DNA of 55,031 nucleotides from contig JBAQYF010000008.1 of NCBI GenBank assembly GCA_049299895.1, positions 1 to 55,031 of the forward strand, written 5' to 3'. Each line of letters opens with the position of its first letter. Within the stretch, counting starts at the first letter, position 1. Source of the stretch: CAIYYO01 sp049299895. GTDB lineage: Archaea > Altiarchaeota > Altiarchaeia > IMC4 > QMZM01. Both the position numbers and the translations under genes were made by a program. The notes beneath the pieces were generated by a model. The model was not told where the DNA came from. It saw only the letters and a list, made by a program, of their open reading frames with translations, and did no database searches. Positions 1 through 7,694 of this stretch are shown here, piece after piece.

Positions 1-265
1 CAATTAAACACGATACAGCAAACGCATACTACAAAAACAAGAAAAAAATACAAGAAAGCAGTAAGACAAGCCACAAGAAAAAAGAAACTAACAAAAATGT
101 TCCAATATTTTAATTATTAGCTATAACTCTTTACATTGAGGAATTAAATTAGGGGCTTCCAAAGTCAATTCCCTCTTACAAGTCGTATACTTCTTGGAAG
201 ATATCCTTTCTGACTATTTATACCCTTTAAATGCACATAATATACGTATATCCCGTATAACCAAC

Positions 266-571
266 ATGGCCGCAATTACTTTATCCGTCCCCGAGGATCT
301 CAAAAAGCGCATGGAATCCGTCGACTGGATCAACTGGTCCTCTGTCGCGCGGAAAGCATTCATAGAAAAGCTGTCCGACGTGAAAGAGTTGGAAACAAAG
401 AAGAAGGTCGCTGAGATCTCTGAGATAGCTGATGATGACAAAAGAGTCGTCAGGGAGGACGTTGCAAAACAGGTCGTCAAGTCGATCGAGAAGACTGCAA
501 AAGCGGTCAGGGAGGGGAAAAGAAAGCCCATGTCCCTGGAGCAGTTCAACAAGTGGTGTGACGGCCTATGA
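266..571 (+). CDS. Antitoxin of a RelE/ParE-type module (RHH-like)
   Basis: This gene encodes a 101-residue protein beginning MAAITLSVPEDLKKRME. The N-terminal strand-helix pattern is that of small ribbon-helix-helix archaeal antitoxins, and the rest is charged and helical, as expected for a toxin-binding tail. The frame is open further upstream, but the ATG at 266 is chosen because the RHH pattern starts there and the upstream residues look non-coding. Its stop overlaps the start of the next gene as ATGA at 568-571, so the two are translationally coupled in the usual antitoxin-first order. By family knowledge it should neutralise the RelE-like toxin and repress its own promoter. The role is inferred from pairing and fold pattern; the exact antitoxin family is not certain. 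Confidence 0.75.
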   Translation: MAAITLSVPEDLKKRMESVDWINWSSVARKAFIEKLSDVKELETKKKVAEISEIADDDKRVVREDVAKQVVKSIEKTAKAVREGKRKPMSLEQFNKWCDGL

Positions 572-828
572 AGGTTGAAATCTCGGAAGAGCTTGAGAAT
601 GTCCTTATCAAGCTAAGCAGGAGGGATCTGGGCCTTTTTCGGGCAGTACAAAAGAAGATAAATCAGATAGCTGTTCTGGACGAATGCGAAATCGAGCATT
701 TCAAGAATCTGCGTGGAGAGCTTTCTGACCACAAACGCGTACACGTCGGGAGCTTCGTTCTTTTCTTTAAACTCGATGGTGATTATATAATATTCGATCG
801 CTTAGAGCATCACGATAAGGCGTATTGA
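568..828 (+). CDS. RelE/ParE-family toxin
   Basis: This 86-residue basic protein overlaps the antitoxin gene by 4 bases. Its length, its alternating hydrophobic strands near the end (GSFVLFFKLDGDYIIFDRLE) and its C-terminal HHDKAY are typical of archaeal RelE/ParE-like toxins. Members of the family cleave ribosome-bound mRNA or poison gyrase; which of these applies cannot be read here. The final codons recur twice downstream (1661-1708 and 2413-2442) as isolated fragments, so related toxin genes once lay in this stretch. Confidence 0.8.
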   Translation: MKVEISEELENVLIKLSRRDLGLFRAVQKKINQIAVLDECEIEHFKNLRGELSDHKRVHVGSFVLFFKLDGDYIIFDRLEHHDKAY

Positions 829-840
829 TCTCCTATGTCT

Positions 841-1161
841 TTATATCGTTATCCCCTCGATCATCGCCTTTCCGACCATCGTCACGCCCTTGCTGCGCTT
901 CTTGTACTCTTCCGGCGTATAGCAGATAAAATCCACCGGCTGGTCCGTAAGGCTCCAGTAATCGTACATCTTTGACCCGCGCTGCATGAAATCGAGGCCC
1001 TTGAATTTCGGGCTGACTATGATCAGGTCTACGTCGCTGTCTTTATGCGTTTTCCCTGTCGCGTTGCTTCCGAAGAGTATCATCTTCTCGACCGGAAAAT
1101 CCCGGTTGATCTCCTTTTTTATCTCTTCAAGCCTGCTTAAGAGAGCTGCTTTTTTACCCAT
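841..1161 (-). CDS. mntA: MNT-type minimal nucleotidyltransferase (HEPN partner)
   Basis: This 106-residue protein has the pol-beta nucleotidyltransferase signature GS-x10-DxD at residues 31-45 (GS at 31-32, Asp43 and Asp45), with a third acidic residue at Asp77 in QPVDFICY. It starts inside the 3' end of the HEPN gene, a 25-base overlap, so the two form one transcript. In HEPN/MNT toxin-antitoxin modules the MNT enzyme AMPylates and silences the HEPN RNase. That role is inferred from family and pairing. All three catalytic carboxylates appear present, so an active enzyme is expected. Confidence 0.82.
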   Translation of the reverse strand: MGKKAALLSRLEEIKKEINRDFPVEKMILFGSNATGKTHKDSDVDLIIVSPKFKGLDFMQRGSKMYDYWSLTDQPVDFICYTPEEYKKRSKGVTMVGKAMIEGITI

Positions 1162-1502
1162 TTTATGATCCCCTCGGCATAGTCGATAAATATTTTCGAT
1201 TTAATGTCTATGTCCTTTATTTCCGGCATGTCCGGATACCTTGAGTAAGTATATGCCGGAGCCAGTTCTTTTGATGATTCCAGGATATTCTTTGGCGCGT
1301 TAAGTCTTCTTGCCAGAAGCACAAGATCGTGAGCCCTGATAAGGTCGCCTTCCTTTTTTATTAGAAGCGCTTTCAATGCCTTTTCAGCGGCCTGCTGGCT
1401 TAGAAAGACGCAAACGTTATATTTGCAGCCTGCAAGATTGTATCTGGCGGCATCTAAATCCTCTTCCGCTTTAGATAGCCAGATGGCAGCTTCTGCTTTC
1501 AT
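1137..1502 (-). CDS. HEPN domain protein
   Basis: This 121-residue all-helical protein matches the HEPN family (PF05168 type). It starts MKAEAAIWLSKAEEDLDAA and carries the diagnostic FLSQQAAEKALKALL segment at about residues 32-47, followed by RAHDLV. It is the first gene of a two-gene minus-strand operon with the overlapping MNT nucleotidyltransferase. HEPN proteins of such pairs are often RNases acting as toxins, but this subfamily lacks a clear RNxxxxH catalytic motif, so it could instead be a substrate-binding partner of the nucleotidyltransferase. Confidence 0.78.
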   Translation of the reverse strand: MKAEAAIWLSKAEEDLDAARYNLAGCKYNVCVFLSQQAAEKALKALLIKKEGDLIRAHDLVLLARRLNAPKNILESSKELAPAYTYSRYPDMPEIKDIDIKSKIFIDYAEGIIKWVKKQLS

Positions 1503-1660
1503 ACAATAAACTAATAGACTCCTTAGGATATATTTAACATTTTGAACTCTAGCGATGTCGGAGTTGGCAGGGCATCTTTTTATGTCCTATAAAGTTAAGA
1601 AAAGTTATTTTTTTTAAGCCTTGTGTCGCTAAATAACTTCTAATTGCCTTGATTGAAGCC

Positions 1661-1708
1661 GTCGTCATAATATTCGACAAATTTGAGAATCACGACAATG
1701 CGTATTAA
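1661..1708 (+). pseudogene. Remnant of a RelE-like toxin gene (3' end only)
   Basis: Reading from 1661, the plus strand encodes VVIIFDKFENHDNAY followed by TAA. This closely parallels the last residues of the intact toxin at 568-828 (YIIFDRLEHHDKAY). The frame is closed by a TAA at 1634-1636, so only about 23 codons remain and no start or antitoxin is present. It is best read as the tail of a deleted second toxin gene, or the footprint of recombination between toxin copies. Confidence 0.6.
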
Positions 1709-1860
1709 TACTCTCCAATAATGCCTTGATATCATCCATCTGTGGGCACACAAGAATAAAAATATCGTCTAATAATTATTATAATGTGCCCATATACAGA
1801 CAACTCGGTAACACCTGTCATAGTTGCGTTTTCTCCTCTCCTTTCCTAATCAATAAAAAA

Positions 1861-2382
1861 ATGAAGTCCCTTGTAGTTTATTATTCGGCAACCGGCAACA
1901 ACAAAGCCCTGGCCGAGAATCTGGGAAAGAGGCTTGATTCGGACGTTGAGGCTATCAACGCAGGCGGCAAACTTGCAGGCATTGCCATTCCCATAGCCGC
2001 GTTTAAGTCGTTGATCGGTCTGGGTTCAAAGATCGATAATCCGAAATACGATCCCGGAGCGTACGATCTTGTTGTACTGGCATCGCCCGTGTATGCTGGC
2101 GGCGTCCCGCCCCAGGTGAGGAGTTATCTGAAACTCTCAAAGGGAAAGATAAAGAACCTGGCCGTTGCATCTGTTTCGGGGGGAGGGAACAATCCTAAGG
2201 CGATCAAGGGCGTGGAGGATCTTGCGGGGAAGAAAGCTGCGGCCGTGTTAGAACTGAAGGCTATAGAAGATAAGACCGGCAAGGATAAGATGTTCCCGAA
2301 ATTGTCTGCGAAGGATCTCGAAAAACAGGAGTACAGGGAGAAGATCGATGCCTTCGTTGACGCGGTCAGGAAGGGTTTTTGA
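1861..2382 (+). CDS. Flavodoxin family protein
   Basis: This 173-residue protein begins MKSLVVYYSATGNNKALAE, the first strand and FMN phosphate-binding loop of flavodoxins (SATGNN). A second cofactor-loop region lies around residue 80 (VVLASPVYAGGVPPQV), and a Gly-rich SVSGGGNNP loop follows. The frame is open from 1726, but the ATG at 1861 is chosen because the flavodoxin fold starts exactly there. It should bind FMN and act as a cytoplasmic electron carrier or small flavoprotein reductase. No redox partner gene is adjacent. A toxin-gene remnant sits immediately after its stop. Confidence 0.85.
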   Translation: MKSLVVYYSATGNNKALAENLGKRLDSDVEAINAGGKLAGIAIPIAAFKSLIGLGSKIDNPKYDPGAYDLVVLASPVYAGGVPPQVRSYLKLSKGKIKNLAVASVSGGGNNPKAIKGVEDLAGKKAAAVLELKAIEDKTGKDKMFPKLSAKDLEKQEYREKIDAFVDAVRKGF

Positions 2383-2412
2383 TTTTTACCTCTTCAAAAA
2401 ACTGTCTTCTAC

Positions 2413-2442
2413 CGGTTCGAGCATCACGGCAAGGCGTATTAA
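2413..2442 (+). pseudogene. Second remnant of a RelE-like toxin C-terminus
   Basis: In the flavodoxin frame just beyond its TGA, the plus strand encodes VFYRFEHHGKAY and then TAA. This matches the IFDRLEHHDKAY end of the intact RelE-like toxin. Only the last ten or so codons are recognisable. With the fragment at 1661-1708 it makes three toxin 3' ends within about 1.6 kb, each ending at a similar GCGTATT(A/G)A sequence. Confidence 0.5.
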
Positions 2443-2478
2443 GACCGGTCCCGGTCGTGAGGGGCTGCAAGAAGGTCT

Positions 2479-3885
2479 CTATCTTTTCACAATGTCTTCC
2501 AGGTCGTATGCCATTATCCCGTCTTCCCTTAGGTCCTCTTTTCCTTCTATTTTCTTTGCCATTATGCCGTAGTATTCTTCTCTTTTAGCGTTGTTCCAGT
2601 CTACGTAAGGCGTTTTTTCTTTCAGTTCTTCTATGATCTTTTCTGCTTCTTTCTTTTTTAGGTTTTTCCATTTGCATTCCGCGTAGAGGATGCTCTTTTC
2701 TTTTACGCTTGTCGCCGCTATGTCTATTTCGCGTTCCCGGTGCCACCAGCCGCCGATCCGTTCCAGCGGGAACGGGGCATTGTTTTCTTTGGTCAGGTAT
2801 TCCCTGCATATGTCTTCGAATGCCTTGCCCGTGTGCGCCGGCAGTTCTTTTTTTATCTCTTTTTTTATCGCTTCGTAGTTTCCTATTTCGTAGAGGCTCA
2901 TGTTCTTGTATATGAACCTAAACCAGAAGGAAAAGAAGCTGTTTGTCAGCCGGTAGGTTCCCTGCCTGCTTTTTTGCCATTCCTCGGTTACCGGGACGTC
3001 TCTTTTGACGTATTGGTAGTGCTCTGTAAGGTCTCTTAGGAAGGGCATTACGCCCGTTGGCCCAAGATCCGTGCAAGTGCTTATCTCGTTTAGCTTTGTA
3101 TGGCTGCAGGCTATTGCTTCCAGTATCGAGTAGTAGTTTGTTTTTCCGCTTCCGAATTCCTGTTTTAGCACCGACGGCACCTCGTCTTGTAGGGGCGCGT
3201 TTTCCCTGAGGAGCAGATTTTCCAGAACGCCTTCTATGTTCTTTTGGCATAGTTCGTAGTCTTCCGTCATGACGTAGTATTTCGGTATGCCGCCGAATAC
3301 TGAGTAGAACTCCACTGCGTCCCGGGGATCTTTGTATGATAGTGCGTCCATCAAAAGGATTGAATTGCGGAACGTAAAAGGCGTTATGTGCATCTTGGAT
3401 TTTATCCTTCCGTACAACGGCGCCTGCATGTCTTCAAACACCTTTTTTATGAGGCCCATGACCGACCCGGTGAATATGAAAAGCATCTTCTTTTCGCTGT
3501 TTTCGTCCAGCATCTTCTGTATGATGGAAAAAACCGCAGGCTCGATGTTCCGGTAATTCTGGAACTCGTCAAAGACTACTACGTAGCCCTCGCACCGGCT
3601 GAGGAGGACCGCAAAGAATGCTTCCCAGCCTACGATCGAAACGCCTTCCTCGAGCAAGCCTTCAGCGCGCAGCTGCGAAGAGAATTCGTTGAGTAGGGCG
3701 GAACTTGCCTTGTTGTCATACACAAAAAAGTAGAGGTGCTTCCTTTCGGTGATGAATTTTTTTACAAGGAGCGTTTTTCCGATCCTTCTCTGACCGTACA
3801 CCAGAACCGAAAAAAGCATATTTCCCGAAAGACGATAGATTTCTTCCAACTCCTTTAACTCATTTACTCTATTGATGAACTCCAT
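2479..3885 (-). CDS. AAA-type ATPase with DUF234-like C-terminus
   Basis: This 468-residue protein has a Walker A motif at residues 31-38 (GQRRIGKT), a Walker B-like segment VVVFDEFQN, a sensor-like LFIFTGS, and a winged-helix region in the middle. The C-terminal domain contains EREIDIAA...YAECKWK, a PD-(D/E)xK nuclease-like pattern described for DUF234. This is the MJ-type archaeal ATPase family, which is expanded in many archaea and linked to mobile or accessory regions. The cellular role is unknown; the nuclease-like tail suggests DNA-related activity. It stands alone, downstream of an AT-rich palindromic promoter. Confidence 0.8.
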   Translation of the reverse strand: MEFINRVNELKELEEIYRLSGNMLFSVLVYGQRRIGKTLLVKKFITERKHLYFFVYDNKASSALLNEFSSQLRAEGLLEEGVSIVGWEAFFAVLLSRCEGYVVVFDEFQNYRNIEPAVFSIIQKMLDENSEKKMLFIFTGSVMGLIKKVFEDMQAPLYGRIKSKMHITPFTFRNSILLMDALSYKDPRDAVEFYSVFGGIPKYYVMTEDYELCQKNIEGVLENLLLRENAPLQDEVPSVLKQEFGSGKTNYYSILEAIACSHTKLNEISTCTDLGPTGVMPFLRDLTEHYQYVKRDVPVTEEWQKSRQGTYRLTNSFFSFWFRFIYKNMSLYEIGNYEAIKKEIKKELPAHTGKAFEDICREYLTKENNAPFPLERIGGWWHREREIDIAATSVKEKSILYAECKWKNLKKKEAEKIIEELKEKTPYVDWNNAKREEYYGIMAKKIEGKEDLREDGIMAYDLEDIVKR

Positions 3886-3900
3886 TTTCCTTAATTAGTA

Positions 3901-3935
3901 TAGTAATTTACTATTATAGTGATTTGCTATATAAA
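3901..3935 (-). promoter_or_regulatory. Promoter/operator of the DUF234 ATPase gene
   Basis: An AT-rich stretch just upstream of the ATPase start contains the perfect 13-base palindrome TAGTAATTTACTA at 3901-3913 and a TATA-like TTTATATA (minus strand) near 3927-3934, about 45 bases before the start codon. The palindrome sits between the TATA-like box and the gene, where a repressor could act. This is inference from position. Confidence 0.4.
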
Positions 3936-4012
3936 TAAAAAGGGGATTAAAGGCCGGAAAACTCACCCCCTCAGCATCGGTATGCGGACACTTCCGTCTG
4001 GGTATCTCCCCT

Positions 4013-4441
4013 TCAAGGCTTCCGTTTCTCTTTTCTCCCGTCATATCCCTCGCATCTGCAGAACACCCCGTGCCCTTTTTCGCACGGGAATATCCTGCAG
4101 AACATCGGTTTCACGTCGTATATCGTGCAGTAATGCTCTTTTTTGTTCCTGACTTTCCTTATGAACGGGCATCTATGGCTCGTCCTGTTACGGAATAAGC
4201 CGCTCGCACCGAAGTGTTCCCATTCGAGCATCATCTCTTCGCTGGTCAGATCACTCCGCCCGGCTCTAATCCATCCTTCTATGTCCTTGTCGCATATGTC
4301 TATGTGGTCTGTCGAGAGGCAGCATCTTCCGCACCTTTTGCACTGGAATCCCTCAGCCGCTCTTTTTCTCTCGATCTCCAGAACCGTTTCCTCTACAGTC
4401 TCCTCGGAAAACTCGGGCCCGCCGGGATAGTCTTCGTCCAT
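4013..4441 (-). CDS. YkgJ-family Cys-cluster protein
   Basis: This 142-residue protein has the CxxCGxCC motif (CKRCGRCC) and a second cluster CTIYDVKPMFCRIFPC. Together these define the YkgJ/CxxCxxCC putative metal-binding family. Eight or more Cys residues could bind zinc or an iron-sulfur cluster. The biochemical role of the family is not established. The gene stands alone between the ATPase and Fic genes, with no obvious partner. Confidence 0.8.
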   Translation of the reverse strand: MDEDYPGGPEFSEETVEETVLEIERKRAAEGFQCKRCGRCCLSTDHIDICDKDIEGWIRAGRSDLTSEEMMLEWEHFGASGLFRNRTSHRCPFIRKVRNKKEHYCTIYDVKPMFCRIFPCEKGHGVFCRCEGYDGRKEKRKP

Positions 4442-4516
4442 GTTTTAGTGGTTAATTATGTGTCCCTTGTTTATATCTCTGGTCGTGCTATGCGATGGCG
4501 GTGCTTACTGACCATT

Positions 4517-4549
4517 GTGTGACTACATTTCACTTTTTTGTAGTCACAC
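4517..4549. repeat. Inverted repeat at the 3' end of the Fic gene
   Basis: GTGTGACTACA (4517-4527) and its exact reverse complement TGTAGTCACAC (4539-4549) are separated by 11 bases. The Fic stop codon (4530-4532) lies in the loop and the right arm encodes its last residues. The same TGTGACTACA core occurs twice in direct orientation in the Fic promoter (5478-5524). It could be a transcript-end hairpin or a protein-binding site. Confidence 0.7.
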
Positions 4550-5474
4550 GTTTTTGTCTCTTGTATTCTTTTAGTATTAGTTCTACTGACGGCCTTATAT
4601 TCCCCGAGTGTTCGTATTCCTGGAGCATTCCGTAGTACTCCGATCTGTTCTTTAGCTCTATGTTCACTGGAGGCATGCCGTGCTTTAGCAGGATGTTATT
4701 CAGGAGGAGCCTTCCTACCCGGCCGTTCCCGTCTTTGAATGGGTGGATGTTCTCGAACTGGTTGTGTATGACTGCGGCTAGGACGATGGGGTGGTATTTA
4801 TCCTTGTTTTTGCCGTACCATCTTGTCAATTCCTTCAGGAGCCGCAGGATGTCTTTTTGGGAGGCTCCTCTGTGGATGATGTTCCCATAAGAATCGACTA
4901 TTCCTACTTCGACTCCTTTCTCGCGGAAATTCCCTGCAAATTCTTTGGAATTCTGAAATACTATCTTATGGATTTCCCGCATCAGCGGGATTGAAATATG
5001 CTCCCGTGTTTTCCTGATATGCTCTATTGCCTCAGCCACTCCATAAGTTTCTGCTATCTCCTGTCGTGTCCTCTTGGCGGGCCATTTGCATGACTCTATT
5101 ATTTCACTTACTTCTGTGGCAGTGACCGTGGAGCCTTCGATGGCATTCGTGTCGTAGGCGAAGTTCTCAGTGAAGAGGGCCCAATCCTTTTCCGACAGAT
5201 GCATCGCACTTATATGTCTGCCTTTCTTTTTGATCAAGTCGTCCAGCGATTCCTTCTCTTCCAGGGAAAGAACGGTATGCAATGGATCATTTATCCTCCT
5301 TTCAGATCTTTCGAGCAGCTCTTTTTCGGCATGCGTCCTCTGGTCAGACAGTTCCTCTATTCCGAGGTCTGCGCCAAGGTATTTCCTTATCTTTTTGACC
5401 CTGGCACCAGCTCTAAAGGAATGGGCCAGGTAATAGAGCTTTCTTTTGCCTCTGATGCGGACTTCGACATGCAT
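4530..5474 (-). CDS. Fic family protein (AMPylase, class II autoinhibited)
   Basis: With the Met at 5474 the protein has 314 residues. The Fic catalytic motif HPFKDGNGRVGR begins at His244. Near residues 109-116 lies TNAIEGST, the inhibitory (S/T)xxxE(G/N) helix found N-terminal to the Fic core in class II proteins. An N-terminal basic region (YYLAHSFR...KIRKYLG) precedes it. Fic proteins usually transfer AMP from ATP to a hydroxyl of a target protein. The frame extends 12 codons further upstream, but the start at 5474 is preferred because a TATA-like box lies about 25 bases before it and the upstream residues run through repeat DNA. Confidence 0.87.
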   Translation of the reverse strand: MHVEVRIRGKRKLYYLAHSFRAGARVKKIRKYLGADLGIEELSDQRTHAEKELLERSERRINDPLHTVLSLEEKESLDDLIKKKGRHISAMHLSEKDWALFTENFAYDTNAIEGSTVTATEVSEIIESCKWPAKRTRQEIAETYGVAEAIEHIRKTREHISIPLMREIHKIVFQNSKEFAGNFREKGVEVGIVDSYGNIIHRGASQKDILRLLKELTRWYGKNKDKYHPIVLAAVIHNQFENIHPFKDGNGRVGRLLLNNILLKHGMPPVNIELKNRSEYYGMLQEYEHSGNIRPSVELILKEYKRQKRVTTKK

Positions 5475-5477
5475 GTA

Positions 5478-5524
5478 ATTATATGTGACTACAAATATAT
5501 AAATTATCATTATATGTGACTACA
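5478..5524 (-). promoter_or_regulatory. Fic promoter with two direct 16-base operator-like repeats
   Basis: ATTATATGTGACTACA occurs at 5478-5493 and again at 5509-5524, a 31-base period (about three helical turns). A TATA-like box on the minus strand (AATTTATATATT) lies between the two copies, so a protein bound to both would cover the promoter. The 10-base core also appears at the end of the gene. Autoregulation or a dedicated repressor is inferred. Confidence 0.6.
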
Positions 5525-5577
5525 TTTCTCTATTTTCTTGTCACCTGCGTTTTCTCCCCTCAAAATAATATCCCATT

Positions 5578-5706
5578 ATGGAACCGAAAAAACCCGGATC
5601 CGATCTAATAGACCCAAACATAGGCCGAAAGAGGATATCCAAGGAGCGGAAAAAGTACGTCAAGGAGCATACGTTCGGAGCGGATGAAGCAAATAAAAAG
5701 CAGTGA
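5578..5706 (+). CDS. Small charged hypothetical protein
   Basis: A 42-codon frame beginning MEPKKPGSDLIDPN ends at 5704-5706. The product is hydrophilic and Lys/Arg-rich with no recognised domain. It fills the gap between the Fic promoter and the convergent acetyltransferase gene. No clear ribosome-binding site is visible, so translation is uncertain, although its amino-acid composition is unlike random non-coding DNA. Confidence 0.35.
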   Translation: MEPKKPGSDLIDPNIGRKRISKERKKYVKEHTFGADEANKKQ

Positions 5707-5709
5707 TCC

Positions 5710-6174
5710 TCATATCTCCTTCTCAAAGACAACTCTATGCTCCCCAGGTCCGCTGTAATCCAGGACTACAGGAAATCCTTCGATAACATCCTTTCCTGTC
5801 AGCGCCATCCCTGTGGTCTTATGGAATTCGATCGACTCCTGATTCGCAGGCGACGTAATAGCTTTCAGACGAGTGTACCTGTTCTTCTTTGCGATCTCTT
5901 CGAAATTGGAATATAATCTTCTCGCATAACCCAGTCCCCTGTACTTTTTGCGCACGGCGATCAATTGAACGTATCCTGCCGGTCCGGTCTGCGAGAAGAA
6001 GGCGAACATGTATGCACAGACTATGCCTTTCTCTTTTATCACGTAAGCAGTGTTCCCGAATTCATAGAGCAGCGTCGGGTGATGCATGTGCAGTGTTCTC
6101 TTGCTTCTCCAGAAATCCTCGATGTCGGTGATTATCTGGTCAAAGTCGGCCTTGGAACATTTCTCTATTTCCAT
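5710..6174 (-). CDS. GNAT family N-acetyltransferase
   Basis: This 154-residue protein shows the GNAT core: strand VQLIAVRKKYRG, then the acetyl-CoA pyrophosphate-binding RGLGYARRLY motif at roughly residues 79-88, followed by ANQESIEFHKTTGM, which resembles the N...A..fYek.GF segment of the family. It should transfer an acetyl group from acetyl-CoA to an amine; the substrate is unknown. It lies 13 bases before the membrane-protein gene on the same strand and may be co-transcribed with it. Confidence 0.82.
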   Translation of the reverse strand: MEIEKCSKADFDQIITDIEDFWRSKRTLHMHHPTLLYEFGNTAYVIKEKGIVCAYMFAFFSQTGPAGYVQLIAVRKKYRGLGYARRLYSNFEEIAKKNRYTRLKAITSPANQESIEFHKTTGMALTGKDVIEGFPVVLDYSGPGEHRVVFEKEI

Positions 6175-6187
6175 CTACGCAAGGTGC

Positions 6188-7537
6188 CTAGTGTCCCCTG
6201 ATCATTTCGCTGGATTGTTTGAGTTCGACCGCGGCTTTTATTCCTGCAAGGTCTTCATGGATGTTCTTTAAATCTTTGTCGATGGTGTTTGCTTCTGTTG
6301 TTGCCGGTTTTGGGTCTTCCGGTTTCTTTATCTTGTCGCTGACGGTTATCTTTAGAATGCGGTTTATCATCTTTATGAATTGGTTTAGGGAGAAACCCGC
6401 GAGGAATGCTACTGCATAATACACCGCCTGTTTTTTCTCTTCCGCAGGATCGGGAAGGTTGGGTATTACGCTCATTTTTACGAAATAGTAGGCGATTAAT
6501 CCAAAAGGGATGGTGATAAATGGCCTGGTGTAATACCACCAGAGGAAATTTGCTTTGAATTTATATTTTTCTTGGAGTTCTCCAGTGTGTCTGTATAATG
6601 ACTGTATTTCGTAGACTATGCCCCCTAATCCTGCGGAGCATCCGACGTAGATTAACAGTTGCTCGTCTGTGGGATTATCCATGCTTATCAGTATAGTCGC
6701 AAGAATCGCCGAGACTATTACAAGATACCCTCCGATCCGTATTATTTTTGTGTGGTAAAAACTAAGAGTTCTGCCGTTTGCCGGTTTGATGTATTCGTTC
6801 CCCAAATCCCCGAAGAACCTTGAGGACAGATCTTTAATAACCGATAAAAAAGTATCCAGGCAAAAACCGATAAGGAATGCAAGAACATAATATGATACCG
6901 GCTCCTTAAGCGGATTTACGTTTAGTACGCTGATCTCTATGATGCCGCTTTCCAGGAAAAAGTACAGGTATACCCCGCAGAAAACGCTGATTATAGGCCT
7001 GAAGAAATACCACCAGGCTTGTTCAGGCAACTTCTTGCGATTAGAGTATTCGTATTCATGCATCATCTGGAATTCTCTTAGAGCGTAGACTGTACCTCCT
7101 ATTCCCCCGAAACATCCTACGAGGATCAGTTTTCTGAACAGTTTTTCATCCGGCAGCGTGTTTGCTATCAAAGCAAGGGCCCCTAATCCCATGAGTGTAA
7201 TTACCAGGTAAATAAAGATTGTTTTGCAGAAGGGGTCTATTCCTTCTTTTTCATCGCAGGTGCATTTTGTCGCCTTGCACTTGGGACCCGGCATCCTATT
7301 TGGTTTCTTCTTTTCAATAATTGACTCTACCACTGCGTAGAGAGTGAGACCGAGAAGTACGAAGCCAGAGCATACCGCTATTATCCACGGAGCGCTTTCT
7401 TTATGGATAAAGTTTAGAGAAATAGTTGCAAGTAATGAAATAAACGTTATGGTATATATACGCACCATATGACTGAATGATTCCAGTCCCTCCCCATCTG
7501 TTTCTGAGTTATTATCTGCCATAATGGCTTTACTCAA
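6188..7537 (-). CDS. Tandem-duplicated multi-pass membrane protein, unknown function
   Basis: This 449-residue protein has about ten hydrophobic segments. Two halves repeat each other. Each contains, in order: a helix pair; LVGCFGGIGGTVYALREFQ or YVGCSAGLGGIVYEIQSLY; WWYFFRPIISVFCG or WWYYTRPFITIPFG; and a final YYVLAFLIGFCLDTF or YYAVAFLAGFSLNQF helix. A small Cys-rich cytoplasmic loop (CKATKCTCDEKEG) lies before the first repeat, and a charged C-terminal tail follows. I do not recognise the family; the internal duplication suggests a channel or transporter with pseudo-twofold symmetry. An in-frame Met at position 6 is an alternative start. Confidence 0.7.
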   Translation of the reverse strand: MSKAIMADNNSETDGEGLESFSHMVRIYTITFISLLATISLNFIHKESAPWIIAVCSGFVLLGLTLYAVVESIIEKKKPNRMPGPKCKATKCTCDEKEGIDPFCKTIFIYLVITLMGLGALALIANTLPDEKLFRKLILVGCFGGIGGTVYALREFQMMHEYEYSNRKKLPEQAWWYFFRPIISVFCGVYLYFFLESGIIEISVLNVNPLKEPVSYYVLAFLIGFCLDTFLSVIKDLSSRFFGDLGNEYIKPANGRTLSFYHTKIIRIGGYLVIVSAILATILISMDNPTDEQLLIYVGCSAGLGGIVYEIQSLYRHTGELQEKYKFKANFLWWYYTRPFITIPFGLIAYYFVKMSVIPNLPDPAEEKKQAVYYAVAFLAGFSLNQFIKMINRILKITVSDKIKKPEDPKPATTEANTIDKDLKNIHEDLAGIKAAVELKQSSEMIRGH

Positions 7538-7657
7538 TATATACTATAGCCCTATGTCTTAATAACTCTTTTTATCCGTATTCTGCGCCTAAACTATGTA
7601 TTTCCAAGCGTTCGTTCGTGTAGTAATCCCTTTTCAGCATTTCCATCCTTGCTTGTA

Positions 7658-7672
7658 ATTAGATTGTCTAAT
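7658..7672 (+). promoter_or_regulatory. Inverted repeat upstream of thiM (possible thiamine operator)
   Basis: ATTAGA-TTG-TCTAAT is an exact 6-base inverted repeat ending 22 bases before the thiM start codon. Its place between the promoter region and the gene fits a repressor site, perhaps for a ThiR-like regulator of thiamine genes. That identity is inference. No TPP riboswitch core is visible in the 157-base gap. Confidence 0.35.
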
Positions 7673-7694
7673 CCAATGATATACTCAAGGGGAA

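Noticed and set aside
1..120. Open frame from the left edge ending in TAG at 118-120, rich in Lys/Thr, possibly the tail of a gene cut by the window.
   Set aside because: Only 39 codons, AT-rich and low in complexity, with no recognisable motif. It cannot be told from chance.
7538..7694. TPP riboswitch before thiM.
   Set aside because: The conserved TPP aptamer core could not be found; only a short inverted repeat is present.
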